Of a stretch of DNA of 64,000 nucleotides, positions 8,831 through 17,081 are shown piece by piece (the stretch's first letter is position 1; each line of letters starts with the position of its first letter). Source of the DNA: JBHJHP01 sp042219855 (lineage in GTDB: Bacteria > Bacteroidota > Bacteroidia > Bacteroidales > UBA5342). The position numbers were made by a program, and so were the translations under genes. The notes beneath the pieces are model-generated. The model was given only the letters and a program-made list of their open reading frames with translations, searched no databases and was not told where the DNA came from. The DNA is taken from assembly GCF_042219855.1 (NCBI RefSeq), contig NZ_JBHJHP010000006.1:1-64000 (forward strand), read 5' to 3'.

Positions 8831-10513
8831 ATGAAAAATTTTCTGATAGCAATATTATGGTGCATTACCAGCATTCTCCCGGCTCAGGTTAATTTAGTCA
8901 AAGGGGAATACTGGTTCGATACCGACAGATCTGTTTTATATCCTGTAACAATGACAGATGCACCTGAAATGGTTATGTTCAGTGACATTGATGTAGATGC
9001 TTTATTCAATGGATTACATTCAATTTCGGTTCGCTTTATGGATGATAACAGCATCTGGAGTAGTCCGTTTACCAGATTCTTTGTAAAATATATGGAAAAC
9101 GGATCAGCAGTAAACAGTGCAATCAAAGGATATGAATACTGGTTTGAAAACGACTATGACAAGCGTCAGTATTATGCATTGTCCGGTTCTGAAGTGTTTT
9201 CGCTGGAAGAAAACATCGATATGTCTTCTCTGTTCCAGGGTTTACATATCATTCATATCCGCTTTCTTGATAGCAGGGGAAAATGGAGTTCTGTTGTAAG
9301 TCGGTTTGTGGTGAAAACGGCTGTGCAAAATCCGCAGCCAGAAAATGAAATTAATCAAATTGAATATTGGTTTGACGACAGAATAGAGGATAAAACAGTG
9401 GGTATAACCCATCAACCGGACATCTATTTCACTAATCAGTTTGATGTATCTTCACTTTATGAAGGCTTGCATAGTTTTCACTTCAGGGTGAAAGATAAAC
9501 GGAATAGTTATAGTTCTGTCGTCAGCCGCTTTTTTGTGATTGCAGCCTTAGATTCATCCCTGGAGAATCGCATCGTTTCTTACAGATACTGGTTGAGTGA
9601 TTCGGTGATGTACACAAGTGATTTAAACCCGGTAGGACCAGATTTGGCCTTTCTGGATTCCCTTAATTTCAGGCAATTTTCAAAAGGAGATTATATTGTA
9701 AATCTACAGTTTAAGGATTCCAGGGGATTCTGGAGCGGTACCGTTTCAGATACAATTTCAAAGCTTAGTTATCCATTTGCTGATCTTCGGTTTATGAACA
9801 GGGAGATGTGTCTGGGCGATACGTTAAAAGGTCGTGTACTGACCGTTGATGCGGATTCTGTAATGCTGGATTTTGGTGATGGTATAACTGATACCGGAAC
9901 GGTAATTAGACACCTCTACAGCAGGGATGGAACTTATAATGTTTTTGTTCAGCTGAAAGATACATCCGGGAATATTACAATGAGTTATCCCGCAGAAGAA
10001 GCTGTCACCGTGCACCCGTTGCCTGGACTAAGCCTGATGGATACCGTTGTTCTAATAGATGAGGAAACAGAAATATTGGACGCTGGATCTGGCCTTGTAA
10101 GCTATATATGGAATGGAGAAGAAGGCACACAGACCTTTGAAGTTACAGGTGATGAATTTGGTTTGGGCGAGCATTACGTAATGCTTAAAGTTGAGGATAT
10201 TAATGGATGTATCCAATCTGATACGATTGTTATTCGTGTTTCAACTACTGAAAGTTCAGATGCGTTATCAGCATTTAAGCTGAAAGTTTATCCTAATCCC
10301 ACGGTAGATTACATTTCGGTTAGCTGGGAAGATCCTTCTATTCAAAGGTTTAATGTTCGTTTTGTTGATATGACCGGTAAAGTTGTAACCGGTTCAAAAG
10401 AGATAAATCCGGGTGAACGGATTGCTGTTGGGCATTTATCCTCAGGTCCCTACCTGATGGTTCTTTACATTAATCAACGCATCATTTCAGTGCCAATAGT
10501 GATCCGGAACTGA
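8831..10513 (+). CDS. T9SS type A cargo with four EYWF repeats and a PKD domain
   Basis: A 560-aa secreted protein. It has a signal peptide ending ILPAQ, four repeats of about 90 residues each opening with a YWF/YWL core (GEYWFD, YEYWFE, IEYWFD, YRYWLS) and closing with a WSS-containing strand, and a PKD-type domain with DFGDG followed by HLYSRDGTYNV. A C-terminal T9SS type A sorting domain covers about residues 485-560, starting KVYPNPTVDY. The protein is therefore predicted to be exported across the outer membrane by the type IX system and anchored or released. The repeat function is unknown. An ATG at 8819 overlapping the preceding stop codon would add four residues and is an alternative start. 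Confidence 0.82.
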   Translation: MKNFLIAILWCITSILPAQVNLVKGEYWFDTDRSVLYPVTMTDAPEMVMFSDIDVDALFNGLHSISVRFMDDNSIWSSPFTRFFVKYMENGSAVNSAIKGYEYWFENDYDKRQYYALSGSEVFSLEENIDMSSLFQGLHIIHIRFLDSRGKWSSVVSRFVVKTAVQNPQPENEINQIEYWFDDRIEDKTVGITHQPDIYFTNQFDVSSLYEGLHSFHFRVKDKRNSYSSVVSRFFVIAALDSSLENRIVSYRYWLSDSVMYTSDLNPVGPDLAFLDSLNFRQFSKGDYIVNLQFKDSRGFWSGTVSDTISKLSYPFADLRFMNREMCLGDTLKGRVLTVDADSVMLDFGDGITDTGTVIRHLYSRDGTYNVFVQLKDTSGNITMSYPAEEAVTVHPLPGLSLMDTVVLIDEETEILDAGSGLVSYIWNGEEGTQTFEVTGDEFGLGEHYVMLKVEDINGCIQSDTIVIRVSTTESSDALSAFKLKVYPNPTVDYISVSWEDPSIQRFNVRFVDMTGKVVTGSKEINPGERIAVGHLSSGPYLMVLYINQRIISVPIVIRN

Positions 10514-10539
10514 GGAAATCCGGGTTTATTCATGACAGT

Positions 10540-10570
10540 AAGGGCATTCCAAACGAGGAATGCCCTTTTG
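10540..10570 (+). terminator. Rho-independent terminator
   Basis: A perfect 11-bp stem AAGGGCATTCC / GGAATGCCCTT with loop AAACGA, followed by TTG and T residues, 26 bp after the stop of the T9SS cargo gene. Confidence 0.88.
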
Positions 10571-10605
10571 TTTTGGTTTCGTTCAGCATATTCTCAAATT
10601 TACCT

Positions 10606-10634
10606 TTTGTTATGCCCATCTTTTTCTACATTTG
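10606..10634 (+). promoter_or_regulatory. Bacteroidota-type promoter for glycosyltransferase operon
   Basis: TTTG (10606-10609), a 17-bp spacer, then TACATTTG (10627-10634), a full consensus match. The predicted transcript start is near 10641, only about 11 nt ahead of the TTG start codon I assign. Confidence 0.7.
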
Positions 10635-10651
10635 TAAAAACCAATATAAAA

Positions 10652-11803
10652 TTGAATAAAACAGGGAAAAAAATAATTATTCTGGGTACATCGCATCCAT
10701 TCAGGGGAGGACTTGCAGCATATAATGAACGATTGGCAAGAGAATTTATTAAAGAGGGAAACCAGGTTAGTGTTTACACCTTTAAACTCCAGTATCCCGG
10801 TTTTTTATTTCCGGGAAAGACACAGTATGCTGACTGGGAAGCACCAAAAGATCTGAATATAAAGATTGCCGTTAATTCTATAAATCCTTTCAACTGGCTG
10901 AAGATAGGCAGAGAAATAAAAAAACAGAAACCGGATGTTTTGCTCATTAAGTACTGGCTCCCGTTTATGGCTCCGTGTTTTGGAACCATTGCCCGTCTTT
11001 CAAAAAAGAATGGTGTAACAAAAGTCATATCTATTCTTGACAATATTATACCTCACGAAAAAAGGCCGGGTGATACCTTATTCAGCAAATATTTTGTTAA
11101 ACCGGTTGATGGATTTGTGGCCATGTCTGATGCTGTAATGAATGACCTGGGTCAATTTGATACGGTAAAACCGCGCACTTTCTGTCCCCATCCTTTATTT
11201 GATAATTTTGGGGAACTGATAGGTAAACAGGATGCTGTTAAACAGCTTGGACTGGACCCGGATAATAACTATCTGTTATTTTTTGGTTTTATCAGGGCAT
11301 ATAAAGGACTGGATCTTATTATTGAAGCGATGTCGGATGACCGGATAAGGAAAATGCCGGTGAAACTGGTTGTTGCCGGAGAATTTTATGAAGATGGTGA
11401 AAAATACAAACAACAGATTTCTGATCTTAATTTGTCGGATCGGGTTGTTTTAAAGACTGATTTTATACCGGATTCCGAAGTTGGAGGGTATTTCTGTGCT
11501 GCTGATCTGGTCGTTCAACCTTACAAAAGTGCTACACAGAGTGGCGTAACACAAATTGGATATCATTTTGAGAAACCAATGCTGGTTACAGATGTAGGCG
11601 GTTTAAAAGAAATTATCCCAGATGGAAAGGTTGGATATGTTGTGACTCCGGATCAAAAAGCTATTGCTGATTCTATTGTGGATTTTTATGAGAACCAGAG
11701 GGAAAAATCGTTTATTCTGAATGCGAAAAAGGAAAAACAAAAATATTTGTGGAGCCGCATGACAACGGCTATTTATGAACTTTACGAAAAGGTAAAACCA
11801 TGA
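10652..11803 (+). CDS. GT-B glycosyltransferase (family 4-like)
   Basis: About 383 aa. N-terminal Rossmann domain beginning KKIIILGTSHPFRGGLAAYN and a C-terminal nucleotide-sugar-binding domain with GFIRAYKGLDLIIEA, then VVAGEFYED, and the PYKSATQSGVTQIGYHFEKP acidic/Gly region where a retaining GT4 enzyme holds its donor. The open frame extends upstream to 10532, but that region contains a terminator hairpin and the promoter. No ATG occurs between, so a TTG at 10652 is the only sensible start. The stop codon overlaps the start of the kinase gene by 4 bp (ATGA). Given the HddA/HddC-like neighbours, it probably transfers a heptose or another activated sugar to a surface glycan; donor and acceptor are not determinable. 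Confidence 0.87.
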   Translation: MNKTGKKIIILGTSHPFRGGLAAYNERLAREFIKEGNQVSVYTFKLQYPGFLFPGKTQYADWEAPKDLNIKIAVNSINPFNWLKIGREIKKQKPDVLLIKYWLPFMAPCFGTIARLSKKNGVTKVISILDNIIPHEKRPGDTLFSKYFVKPVDGFVAMSDAVMNDLGQFDTVKPRTFCPHPLFDNFGELIGKQDAVKQLGLDPDNNYLLFFGFIRAYKGLDLIIEAMSDDRIRKMPVKLVVAGEFYEDGEKYKQQISDLNLSDRVVLKTDFIPDSEVGGYFCAADLVVQPYKSATQSGVTQIGYHFEKPMLVTDVGGLKEIIPDGKVGYVVTPDQKAIADSIVDFYENQREKSFILNAKKEKQKYLWSRMTTAIYELYEKVKP

Positions 11804-12822
11804 TCATACGAAGTAAAGCGCCATTGAGAATTGGTCTGGCTGGCGGAGGTACGGATGTATCTCCATATTCAGAATTGTACGGTGGAGCCATTCTTAACGG
11901 CACTGTTTCAATGTATGCATATGCAACAATTGAACCCCGAACTGATGGACAGATAGTGTTCGATGCCGTTGACAGAGGAGTGAGGATAGCGTTTAATGCA
12001 GAAAAGGAACTTGGACTGAATGGAGAGCTTGATCTTTTAAAGGGGATATATAACAGAATAGTGAAGGATTTTACAAAGGAACCTCTCTCGTTTACACTCT
12101 CAACATTTGTGGACGCTCCTCCGGGTTCCGGTCTGGGAACTTCTTCTACCCTGGTCACCGCAATTGTAGGTGCATTTGCAGAATGGCTGGCATTGCCGCT
12201 GGGAGAATATGATGTGGCCAAACTGGCTTATGATATAGAGCGTGTAGACCTCTTGATGGCAGGCGGAAAACAGGACCAGTATGCTGCTACTTTCGGAGGA
12301 ATTAATTTTATGGAGTTCGGTTCAGACGGGAAAGTCATTGTTAATCCTCTTCGGATCAAAACAAAAATACTGAATGAACTGGCTTATAATATCGTTTTAT
12401 ACTATACCGAAACCAGCCGTCTTTCTTCAAAAATTATTGAAACACAGCAACAGAATGTAAACAGTAATAATGTGCGTTCAATTGAAGCGATGCATGCTTT
12501 AAAACAGGTTGCTGTAGAGATGAAGGAGACCTTGTTAAAAGGTAATCTGGATAAGATAGGCATGTTACTGGATAAAAGCTGGCAGTACAAAAAACAGATG
12601 GCAATTGGTATTTCAAATCCTCTGATTGACGATATTTATAAAACGGCGATGAAGGCCGGCGCTACAGGAGGGAAAATATCCGGTGCCGGAGGAGGCGGTT
12701 TTATGTTTTTTTACTGTCCCGGAAACACTCGTCATGCCGTTATTGACGCTTTAAGTAAATTTGGCGGACAGGCCAAACGGTATCAGTTCACGAAAAACGG
12801 TATGGTATCCTGGACCATTTAA
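11800..12822 (+). CDS. hddA: GHMP-family sugar kinase, HddA-like (D-glycero-alpha-D-manno-heptose 7-phosphate kinase type)
   Basis: A 340-aa GHMP kinase that phosphorylates a sugar anomeric hydroxyl. It shows the N-terminal PLRIGLAGGGTDVSPY signature, the ATP-binding loop PPGSGLGTSS at about residues 107-116, and the C-terminal GATGGKISGAGGGGF motif. The closest family I recognise is HddA, which makes D-glycero-D-manno-heptose 1,7-bisphosphate for the GDP-heptose branch; fucokinase-type enzymes are related, so the substrate is an inference. It overlaps the glycosyltransferase gene by 4 bp and is followed after one base by an HddC-like nucleotidyltransferase, which supports the assignment. GmhA and GmhB partners are not in the window. 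Confidence 0.85.
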   Translation: MIIRSKAPLRIGLAGGGTDVSPYSELYGGAILNGTVSMYAYATIEPRTDGQIVFDAVDRGVRIAFNAEKELGLNGELDLLKGIYNRIVKDFTKEPLSFTLSTFVDAPPGSGLGTSSTLVTAIVGAFAEWLALPLGEYDVAKLAYDIERVDLLMAGGKQDQYAATFGGINFMEFGSDGKVIVNPLRIKTKILNELAYNIVLYYTETSRLSSKIIETQQQNVNSNNVRSIEAMHALKQVAVEMKETLLKGNLDKIGMLLDKSWQYKKQMAIGISNPLIDDIYKTAMKAGATGGKISGAGGGGFMFFYCPGNTRHAVIDALSKFGGQAKRYQFTKNGMVSWTI

Positions 12823-12823
12823 A

Positions 12824-13525
12824 ATGAAAACAAAAGAAGCAATCATATTAGCCGGAGGATTGGGTACACGTTTAAAAAGTGTAATATCTGATATTCCCAA
12901 ACCTATGGCTGAAGTTGCAGGGAAACCATTTCTGGAGTATATATTCATGTATGTTAAACGCTATAAAATTGAACGGATTGTTCTATCCGTAGGATACAGA
13001 TACGAAGTGATCAAAGCATATTTCGGAACTTCTTTTTTAGATATGGAGTTGGTTTATGCCATTGAGGATGAGCCTTTGGGGACAGGAGGTGGAATACAAA
13101 ATGCATTAAAAAAGGTAACGTCAGAATCTGTTTTTTTAATAAACGGGGATACCTTTTTTAACGTTGACCTGGGAAAACTGGAATCTTATTTTACCAGCCA
13201 GGATTTTGATCTCTGTTTTGCGCTCCGTCCGATGAAAAACTTTGACCGGTATGGCGAAGTCGTTGTTGGAGAAGACCGGGTTGTGGATTTCAATGAAAAA
13301 CGTTTGGTTAAAGAGGGACTGATCAATGGCGGTGTCTATCTGTTAAGGGCGGATATTTTTGAAAAAACAGGATTGTCCGGGAAGTTTTCTTTTGAAACAG
13401 ACTACCTTGCTGAATATAAAGATGTGCATAAGTTCGGGTACATCATCAACAATACATATTTTATAGATATTGGAATTCCTGAAGATTATAACAGAGCGCA
13501 TCAGGAGATACCCCGGCTTTTTTAA
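12824..13525 (+). CDS. hddC: Nucleotidyltransferase, HddC-like (sugar-1-phosphate guanylyl/nucleotidyltransferase)
   Basis: A 233-aa nucleotidyltransferase activating a sugar 1-phosphate. The pyrophosphorylase signature AGGLGTRLKS is at residues 10-19, followed by IPKPMAEVAGKPFLEY, EPLGTGGGIQNA and the metal-binding NGDTFF. These fit HddC/RmlA-like short enzymes. ATG 12824 lies one base after the preceding stop codon. The open frame extends further upstream within the kinase gene, but that would lengthen the protein ahead of the nucleotide-binding strand. Together with the GHMP kinase it likely yields an NDP-heptose for the glycosyltransferase. The nucleotide preference (GTP in HddC) cannot be verified by reading. 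Confidence 0.84.
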   Translation: MKTKEAIILAGGLGTRLKSVISDIPKPMAEVAGKPFLEYIFMYVKRYKIERIVLSVGYRYEVIKAYFGTSFLDMELVYAIEDEPLGTGGGIQNALKKVTSESVFLINGDTFFNVDLGKLESYFTSQDFDLCFALRPMKNFDRYGEVVVGEDRVVDFNEKRLVKEGLINGGVYLLRADIFEKTGLSGKFSFETDYLAEYKDVHKFGYIINNTYFIDIGIPEDYNRAHQEIPRLF

Positions 13526-13560
13526 AATAAAACACAGGGATATAACGTTTTAAATTCATT

Positions 13561-14142
13561 ATGCACAAAATTGTTTTTGCAACCAATAATCAACATAAGT
13601 TAACCGAGGTTAAAGCACTGTTAGGAGACAAGTTTGATCTGGTCGGGCTGGATGATATAGGATGTACTGAAGAAATTCCGGAAACCGCGGATACACTGGA
13701 AGGAAACGCGTTAATCAAAGCCCGTTATGTAGCTGACAGGTATGGACTCGATTGTTTTGCAGATGACACCGGACTGGAAGTTCCGGCATTGAATAATGCA
13801 CCTGGAGTATATTCAGCAAGGTATGCAGGTCCGCAGAAGAGTGCGGATGATAATGTAGCAAAACTTTTACGGGAGTTAAACGGACTGCATAACAGAAAAG
13901 CACATTTCAGAACCGTTATAGCGCTGATCATTGAAGGTAAAGAACATCTCTTCGAAGGCGTTGTCGATGGGTATATCACAAAAGAAAGACATGGTTCAGA
14001 AGGATTTGGGTATGATCCTGTTTTTCTTCCGGATGGAAAAGACAAAACTTTTGCTGAAATGTTGCTGACCGAAAAAAATACCATCAGTCACAGGGCAAGA
14101 GCGGTGAGTAAACTCGTTAATTTTTTGAATAAATTACAATAA
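13561..14142 (+). CDS. rdgB: XTP/dITP diphosphatase (HAM1/RdgB family)
   Basis: A 193-aa housekeeping enzyme hydrolysing non-canonical purine nucleoside triphosphates (ITP, dITP, XTP) to monophosphates, keeping them out of DNA and RNA. Family motifs are all present: FATNNQHKLTEV at the start, FADDTGLEVPAL with the catalytic aspartates, GVYSARYAG, EGFGYDPVFLP, TFAEM and the C-terminal SHRARA. Length is typical. It lies 35 bp after the nucleotidyltransferase gene and only three bases before porZ, so it is probably co-transcribed with both neighbours. Confidence 0.96.
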   Translation: MHKIVFATNNQHKLTEVKALLGDKFDLVGLDDIGCTEEIPETADTLEGNALIKARYVADRYGLDCFADDTGLEVPALNNAPGVYSARYAGPQKSADDNVAKLLRELNGLHNRKAHFRTVIALIIEGKEHLFEGVVDGYITKERHGSEGFGYDPVFLPDGKDKTFAEMLLTEKNTISHRARAVSKLVNFLNKLQ

Positions 14143-14145
14143 ACA

Positions 14146-16530
14146 ATGAACCGGATTTCCATATCAATTATCCTCTTTTGGTTTAATGTTTTGTGTTGGT
14201 CACAGATTCCTACAGGCACATGGACAACACATTACTCTTACGATGAAGGAACTTCTGTTACCAGGGCAAAAGACAGGATTTTTGCTGTTGGATCAGGCTT
14301 TTTGTTTTCTTACGGGCTTAATGATAATGCCATAACCACGTACTCAAAAATAAACGGACTAAATGATGTTGGCATCGTAAAAGTAAAATACGATGATGCA
14401 CAGGATGTTTTGTTTATTGGATATGAAAATGGGAATATTGATTTACTTTATGGAGATAAAATTGTTAATATACAGGATATTAAGCTTGCCAGTATTAACG
14501 GGAGTAAAAACATTAATAATGTAACGTTTGACAATAATATTGCCTATATTTCTTCTGATGTTGGAGTGGTCGTTCTCGATCTTCAACATAAAGAAGTCGT
14601 TGAAACCTACATTCTTAGTGATGGTTCATCACAAAATCCGGCCAATGGGGTTGCTGTTAAAAACGGGAATATTTATGTGGCAACGGATAATGGCATATAC
14701 ATGTGTAATCTGGATAATCCCAATATCCTTGACTTTGGGAAATGGAAGCTGGAAATGATGTTCCCTGAGTATAACAGAAGATATGCAGAAATCGTAAACT
14801 TCAAAAACAATCTTGTTGCCGTCAGAGCAGACAGTGAGACTTCTGCTTATACCGCCTATGTACTTAAGACTGATGGCACCATTAAAACCATATTAAGCGG
14901 AGGAAATAACTTTAGAAACATTAGTTTAAATGATAGTGTATTTATTGCGGTAGCATCGTATAAAGTTTATATTTTCAGTGAAGAATTAAATTTAGTTGAT
15001 AACATATCGTCATACAATTTTGAAAATATGCTGTATGACGGGTTAAATAGTTTAGCCTCTTTCGATGCCGTAAGAACAGATGAAAATACCTATTTTGTAT
15101 CTGATCTCAGATCAGGACTGGTAAAATATTCAAAAGCAGATTACAGTGAAATGCTCAAGCCGGACGGACCGGCTTCAAATACCATCTGGAACATGAATAT
15201 TAATGATGGCATTGTCAGAATGGTACATGGAGCATTGGATGGGTCATCAAATAACTATATTCGACCTGCGGAAGCTTCTGTAATCAATACGGATGGTTCA
15301 TGGACAATTATTAATAAATATACTGTTCCGGAAATAGGTAACAACGCAATTGATTTTGTTAGCATTGCTTCTGATCCTTTTAATCCGGATAAGTTTTATG
15401 TAGGATCTTTTAATTATGGACTATATGAGTTTGAAGGTGGTAGTTTTCTGGAAAGGTATACCGACGCAAACAGTCCGATAACCAACATCATTCCTGGTAA
15501 AGTGTTCTACAGGGTCCACAGTCTGGTATTTGATGATAATGGAACGCTGTGGATGAGCAATTCTGAAGTACATAATTCAATTCTAACTCTTTCTCAGGAT
15601 GGTGTTTGGAATACGTTTAATTATCCTCCGATAGATGATGCCGGCTCGGATAGAAAAGTGGCACTTGGGAATATGATAATAGCTCAGAACGGCACGAAGT
15701 GGCTGGTTGTTCCAAGGGCTGATGGCGGTATATTTGCGTTTAACGAAAATGGAACCCTTGACAACAGTGCTGACGATAATTACCGTATGTTAAGCGTTAA
15801 CATGGATATAGAAGGTAAAGAATTTGCAATTGCAGTTGCCTGTATTGCTGAAGATAAGGATGGTTCCATATGGTTTGGTACAAATAACGGTTTAGGGGTT
15901 TATTCCGCGCCGGAGAATGTATTTGACGGAGATGCATTTTTACCTTCACGCATTAAACTACCCCGGGAAAATGATGAGGATGATGCCGCAGATTACCTTC
16001 TTGACAGTGAAGTGGTGAAGGCAATAGCAGTAGACGGAGGAAACCGTAAATGGTTAGGGACAGGTTCTTCCGGGCTTTTTCTTGTATCTCCGGATGGATT
16101 AACAACGATACATCACTTTACTAAAACCAACAGTCCGTTGCCGTCAAATTCCATCAGTTCAATTGCTATAGATCCGGAGTCGGGAGAAGTATTTATTGGA
16201 ACCGGTGCCGGACTCGTTTCTTTCGGTGGTGATGCAACTGCTGGAAACAGTGACTTTTCGGATATAAAAGCTTTTCCAAACCCTGTTCGTGAGAATTTTA
16301 CAGGTGTTGTAACTATCTCCGGACTTGTGGAGGAAACAATCGTAAAAATTACGGATATTTCAGGAAATCTGGTTTTTGAAACCGTATCAAATGGGGGATC
16401 AGTTTCATGGAACAGGAAGAATATGTTTGGTGAATATGTCGGGACAGGAGTCTACATGATCTTCTGCGCTACCAAGGATGGAGAACAGTCTGCCATTACA
16501 AAACTGCTGGTTATCAATTCAAAACAATAA
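14146..16530 (+). CDS. porZ: PorZ-like type IX secretion surface protein
   Basis: A 794-aa protein with a signal peptide ending at about residue 20 (LCWSQ). The N-terminal beta-propeller-like domain contains WTTHYSYDEG and NGLNDVGIVKVKYDDAQ, the layout of PorZ from Porphyromonas gingivalis. Further propeller strands with GTLWMSN and GSIWFGTNNGLGVY repeats extend to about residue 680, and a T9SS type A C-terminal domain begins near residue 704 (KAFPNPVREN). PorZ is a surface component of the attachment complex that helps the sortase PorU process T9SS cargo (established in P. gingivalis). Its presence means the organism very likely runs a functional type IX system, consistent with the sorting domains seen elsewhere here. 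Placed between rdgB and cvpA. Confidence 0.85.
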   Translation: MNRISISIILFWFNVLCWSQIPTGTWTTHYSYDEGTSVTRAKDRIFAVGSGFLFSYGLNDNAITTYSKINGLNDVGIVKVKYDDAQDVLFIGYENGNIDLLYGDKIVNIQDIKLASINGSKNINNVTFDNNIAYISSDVGVVVLDLQHKEVVETYILSDGSSQNPANGVAVKNGNIYVATDNGIYMCNLDNPNILDFGKWKLEMMFPEYNRRYAEIVNFKNNLVAVRADSETSAYTAYVLKTDGTIKTILSGGNNFRNISLNDSVFIAVASYKVYIFSEELNLVDNISSYNFENMLYDGLNSLASFDAVRTDENTYFVSDLRSGLVKYSKADYSEMLKPDGPASNTIWNMNINDGIVRMVHGALDGSSNNYIRPAEASVINTDGSWTIINKYTVPEIGNNAIDFVSIASDPFNPDKFYVGSFNYGLYEFEGGSFLERYTDANSPITNIIPGKVFYRVHSLVFDDNGTLWMSNSEVHNSILTLSQDGVWNTFNYPPIDDAGSDRKVALGNMIIAQNGTKWLVVPRADGGIFAFNENGTLDNSADDNYRMLSVNMDIEGKEFAIAVACIAEDKDGSIWFGTNNGLGVYSAPENVFDGDAFLPSRIKLPRENDEDDAADYLLDSEVVKAIAVDGGNRKWLGTGSSGLFLVSPDGLTTIHHFTKTNSPLPSNSISSIAIDPESGEVFIGTGAGLVSFGGDATAGNSDFSDIKAFPNPVRENFTGVVTISGLVEETIVKITDISGNLVFETVSNGGSVSWNRKNMFGEYVGTGVYMIFCATKDGEQSAITKLLVINSKQ

Positions 16531-16532
16531 GT

Positions 16533-17081
16533 ATGAATTATCTCGACATTATTATTCTGCTTCCTTTGGTATACGGAGTATTCAGAGGTTTCCGAAAGGG
16601 GTTTGCAATTGAACTTGCTACATTGGCCGCTTTGATTCTTGGAATCTGGGGGGCATACAAATTCTCGTATATTACCACCATTTTTCTTCGCGATAAATTT
16701 GATATGACCGGCGATTACCTGCCATATGTCTCATTTTTCCTTACATTTATTTTGATTGTATTTCTGGTTAACCTGTTGGGAAAGATGCTGGATAACCTCT
16801 TAAAAGCAGTTTCTCTTGGTTTTATTAACAGACTTGCCGGTGCCGTACTCGGTTTTGCAAAACTGGCTGTTGTTACCTGTCTGCTGGTCTTTCTGGCGCA
16901 TAAACTGGATGACAGGACCGGTATGATTCCCGAAAAGGATAAGGCGGGAAGTTTGCTCTATGAGAGAGCTTATGAATTGACTCTATCGGTTCTTCCTTAC
17001 ATTGATATCAAAAAGCTGGAAGAAAAAATTAACCAAAAGAAGACCGGTGATAAACCGGAGAAAATCGCCAGAATCCTTTAA
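16533..17081 (+). CDS. cvpA: CvpA family membrane protein
   Basis: A 182-aa inner-membrane protein with about four hydrophobic segments and the opening MNYLDIIILLPLVYGVFRGFRKG-type motif characteristic of the CvpA family (linked to colicin V production and envelope homeostasis in other bacteria). The C-terminus is charged and lysine-rich. It begins two bases after the porZ stop codon and is the last gene of the plus-strand unit. Its TAA overlaps the TAA of the convergent beta-barrel gene. Precise function is not known for this family outside a few species. Confidence 0.9.
   Translation: MNYLDIIILLPLVYGVFRGFRKGFAIELATLAALILGIWGAYKFSYITTIFLRDKFDMTGDYLPYVSFFLTFILIVFLVNLLGKMLDNLLKAVSLGFINRLAGAVLGFAKLAVVTCLLVFLAHKLDDRTGMIPEKDKAGSLLYERAYELTLSVLPYIDIKKLEEKINQKKTGDKPEKIARIL

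Noticed and set aside
10532..10651. Extended N-terminus of the glycosyltransferase starting at ATG 10532
   Set aside because: The stretch contains a perfect terminator hairpin and a consensus promoter, and the added residues precede the conserved Rossmann start without family similarity.
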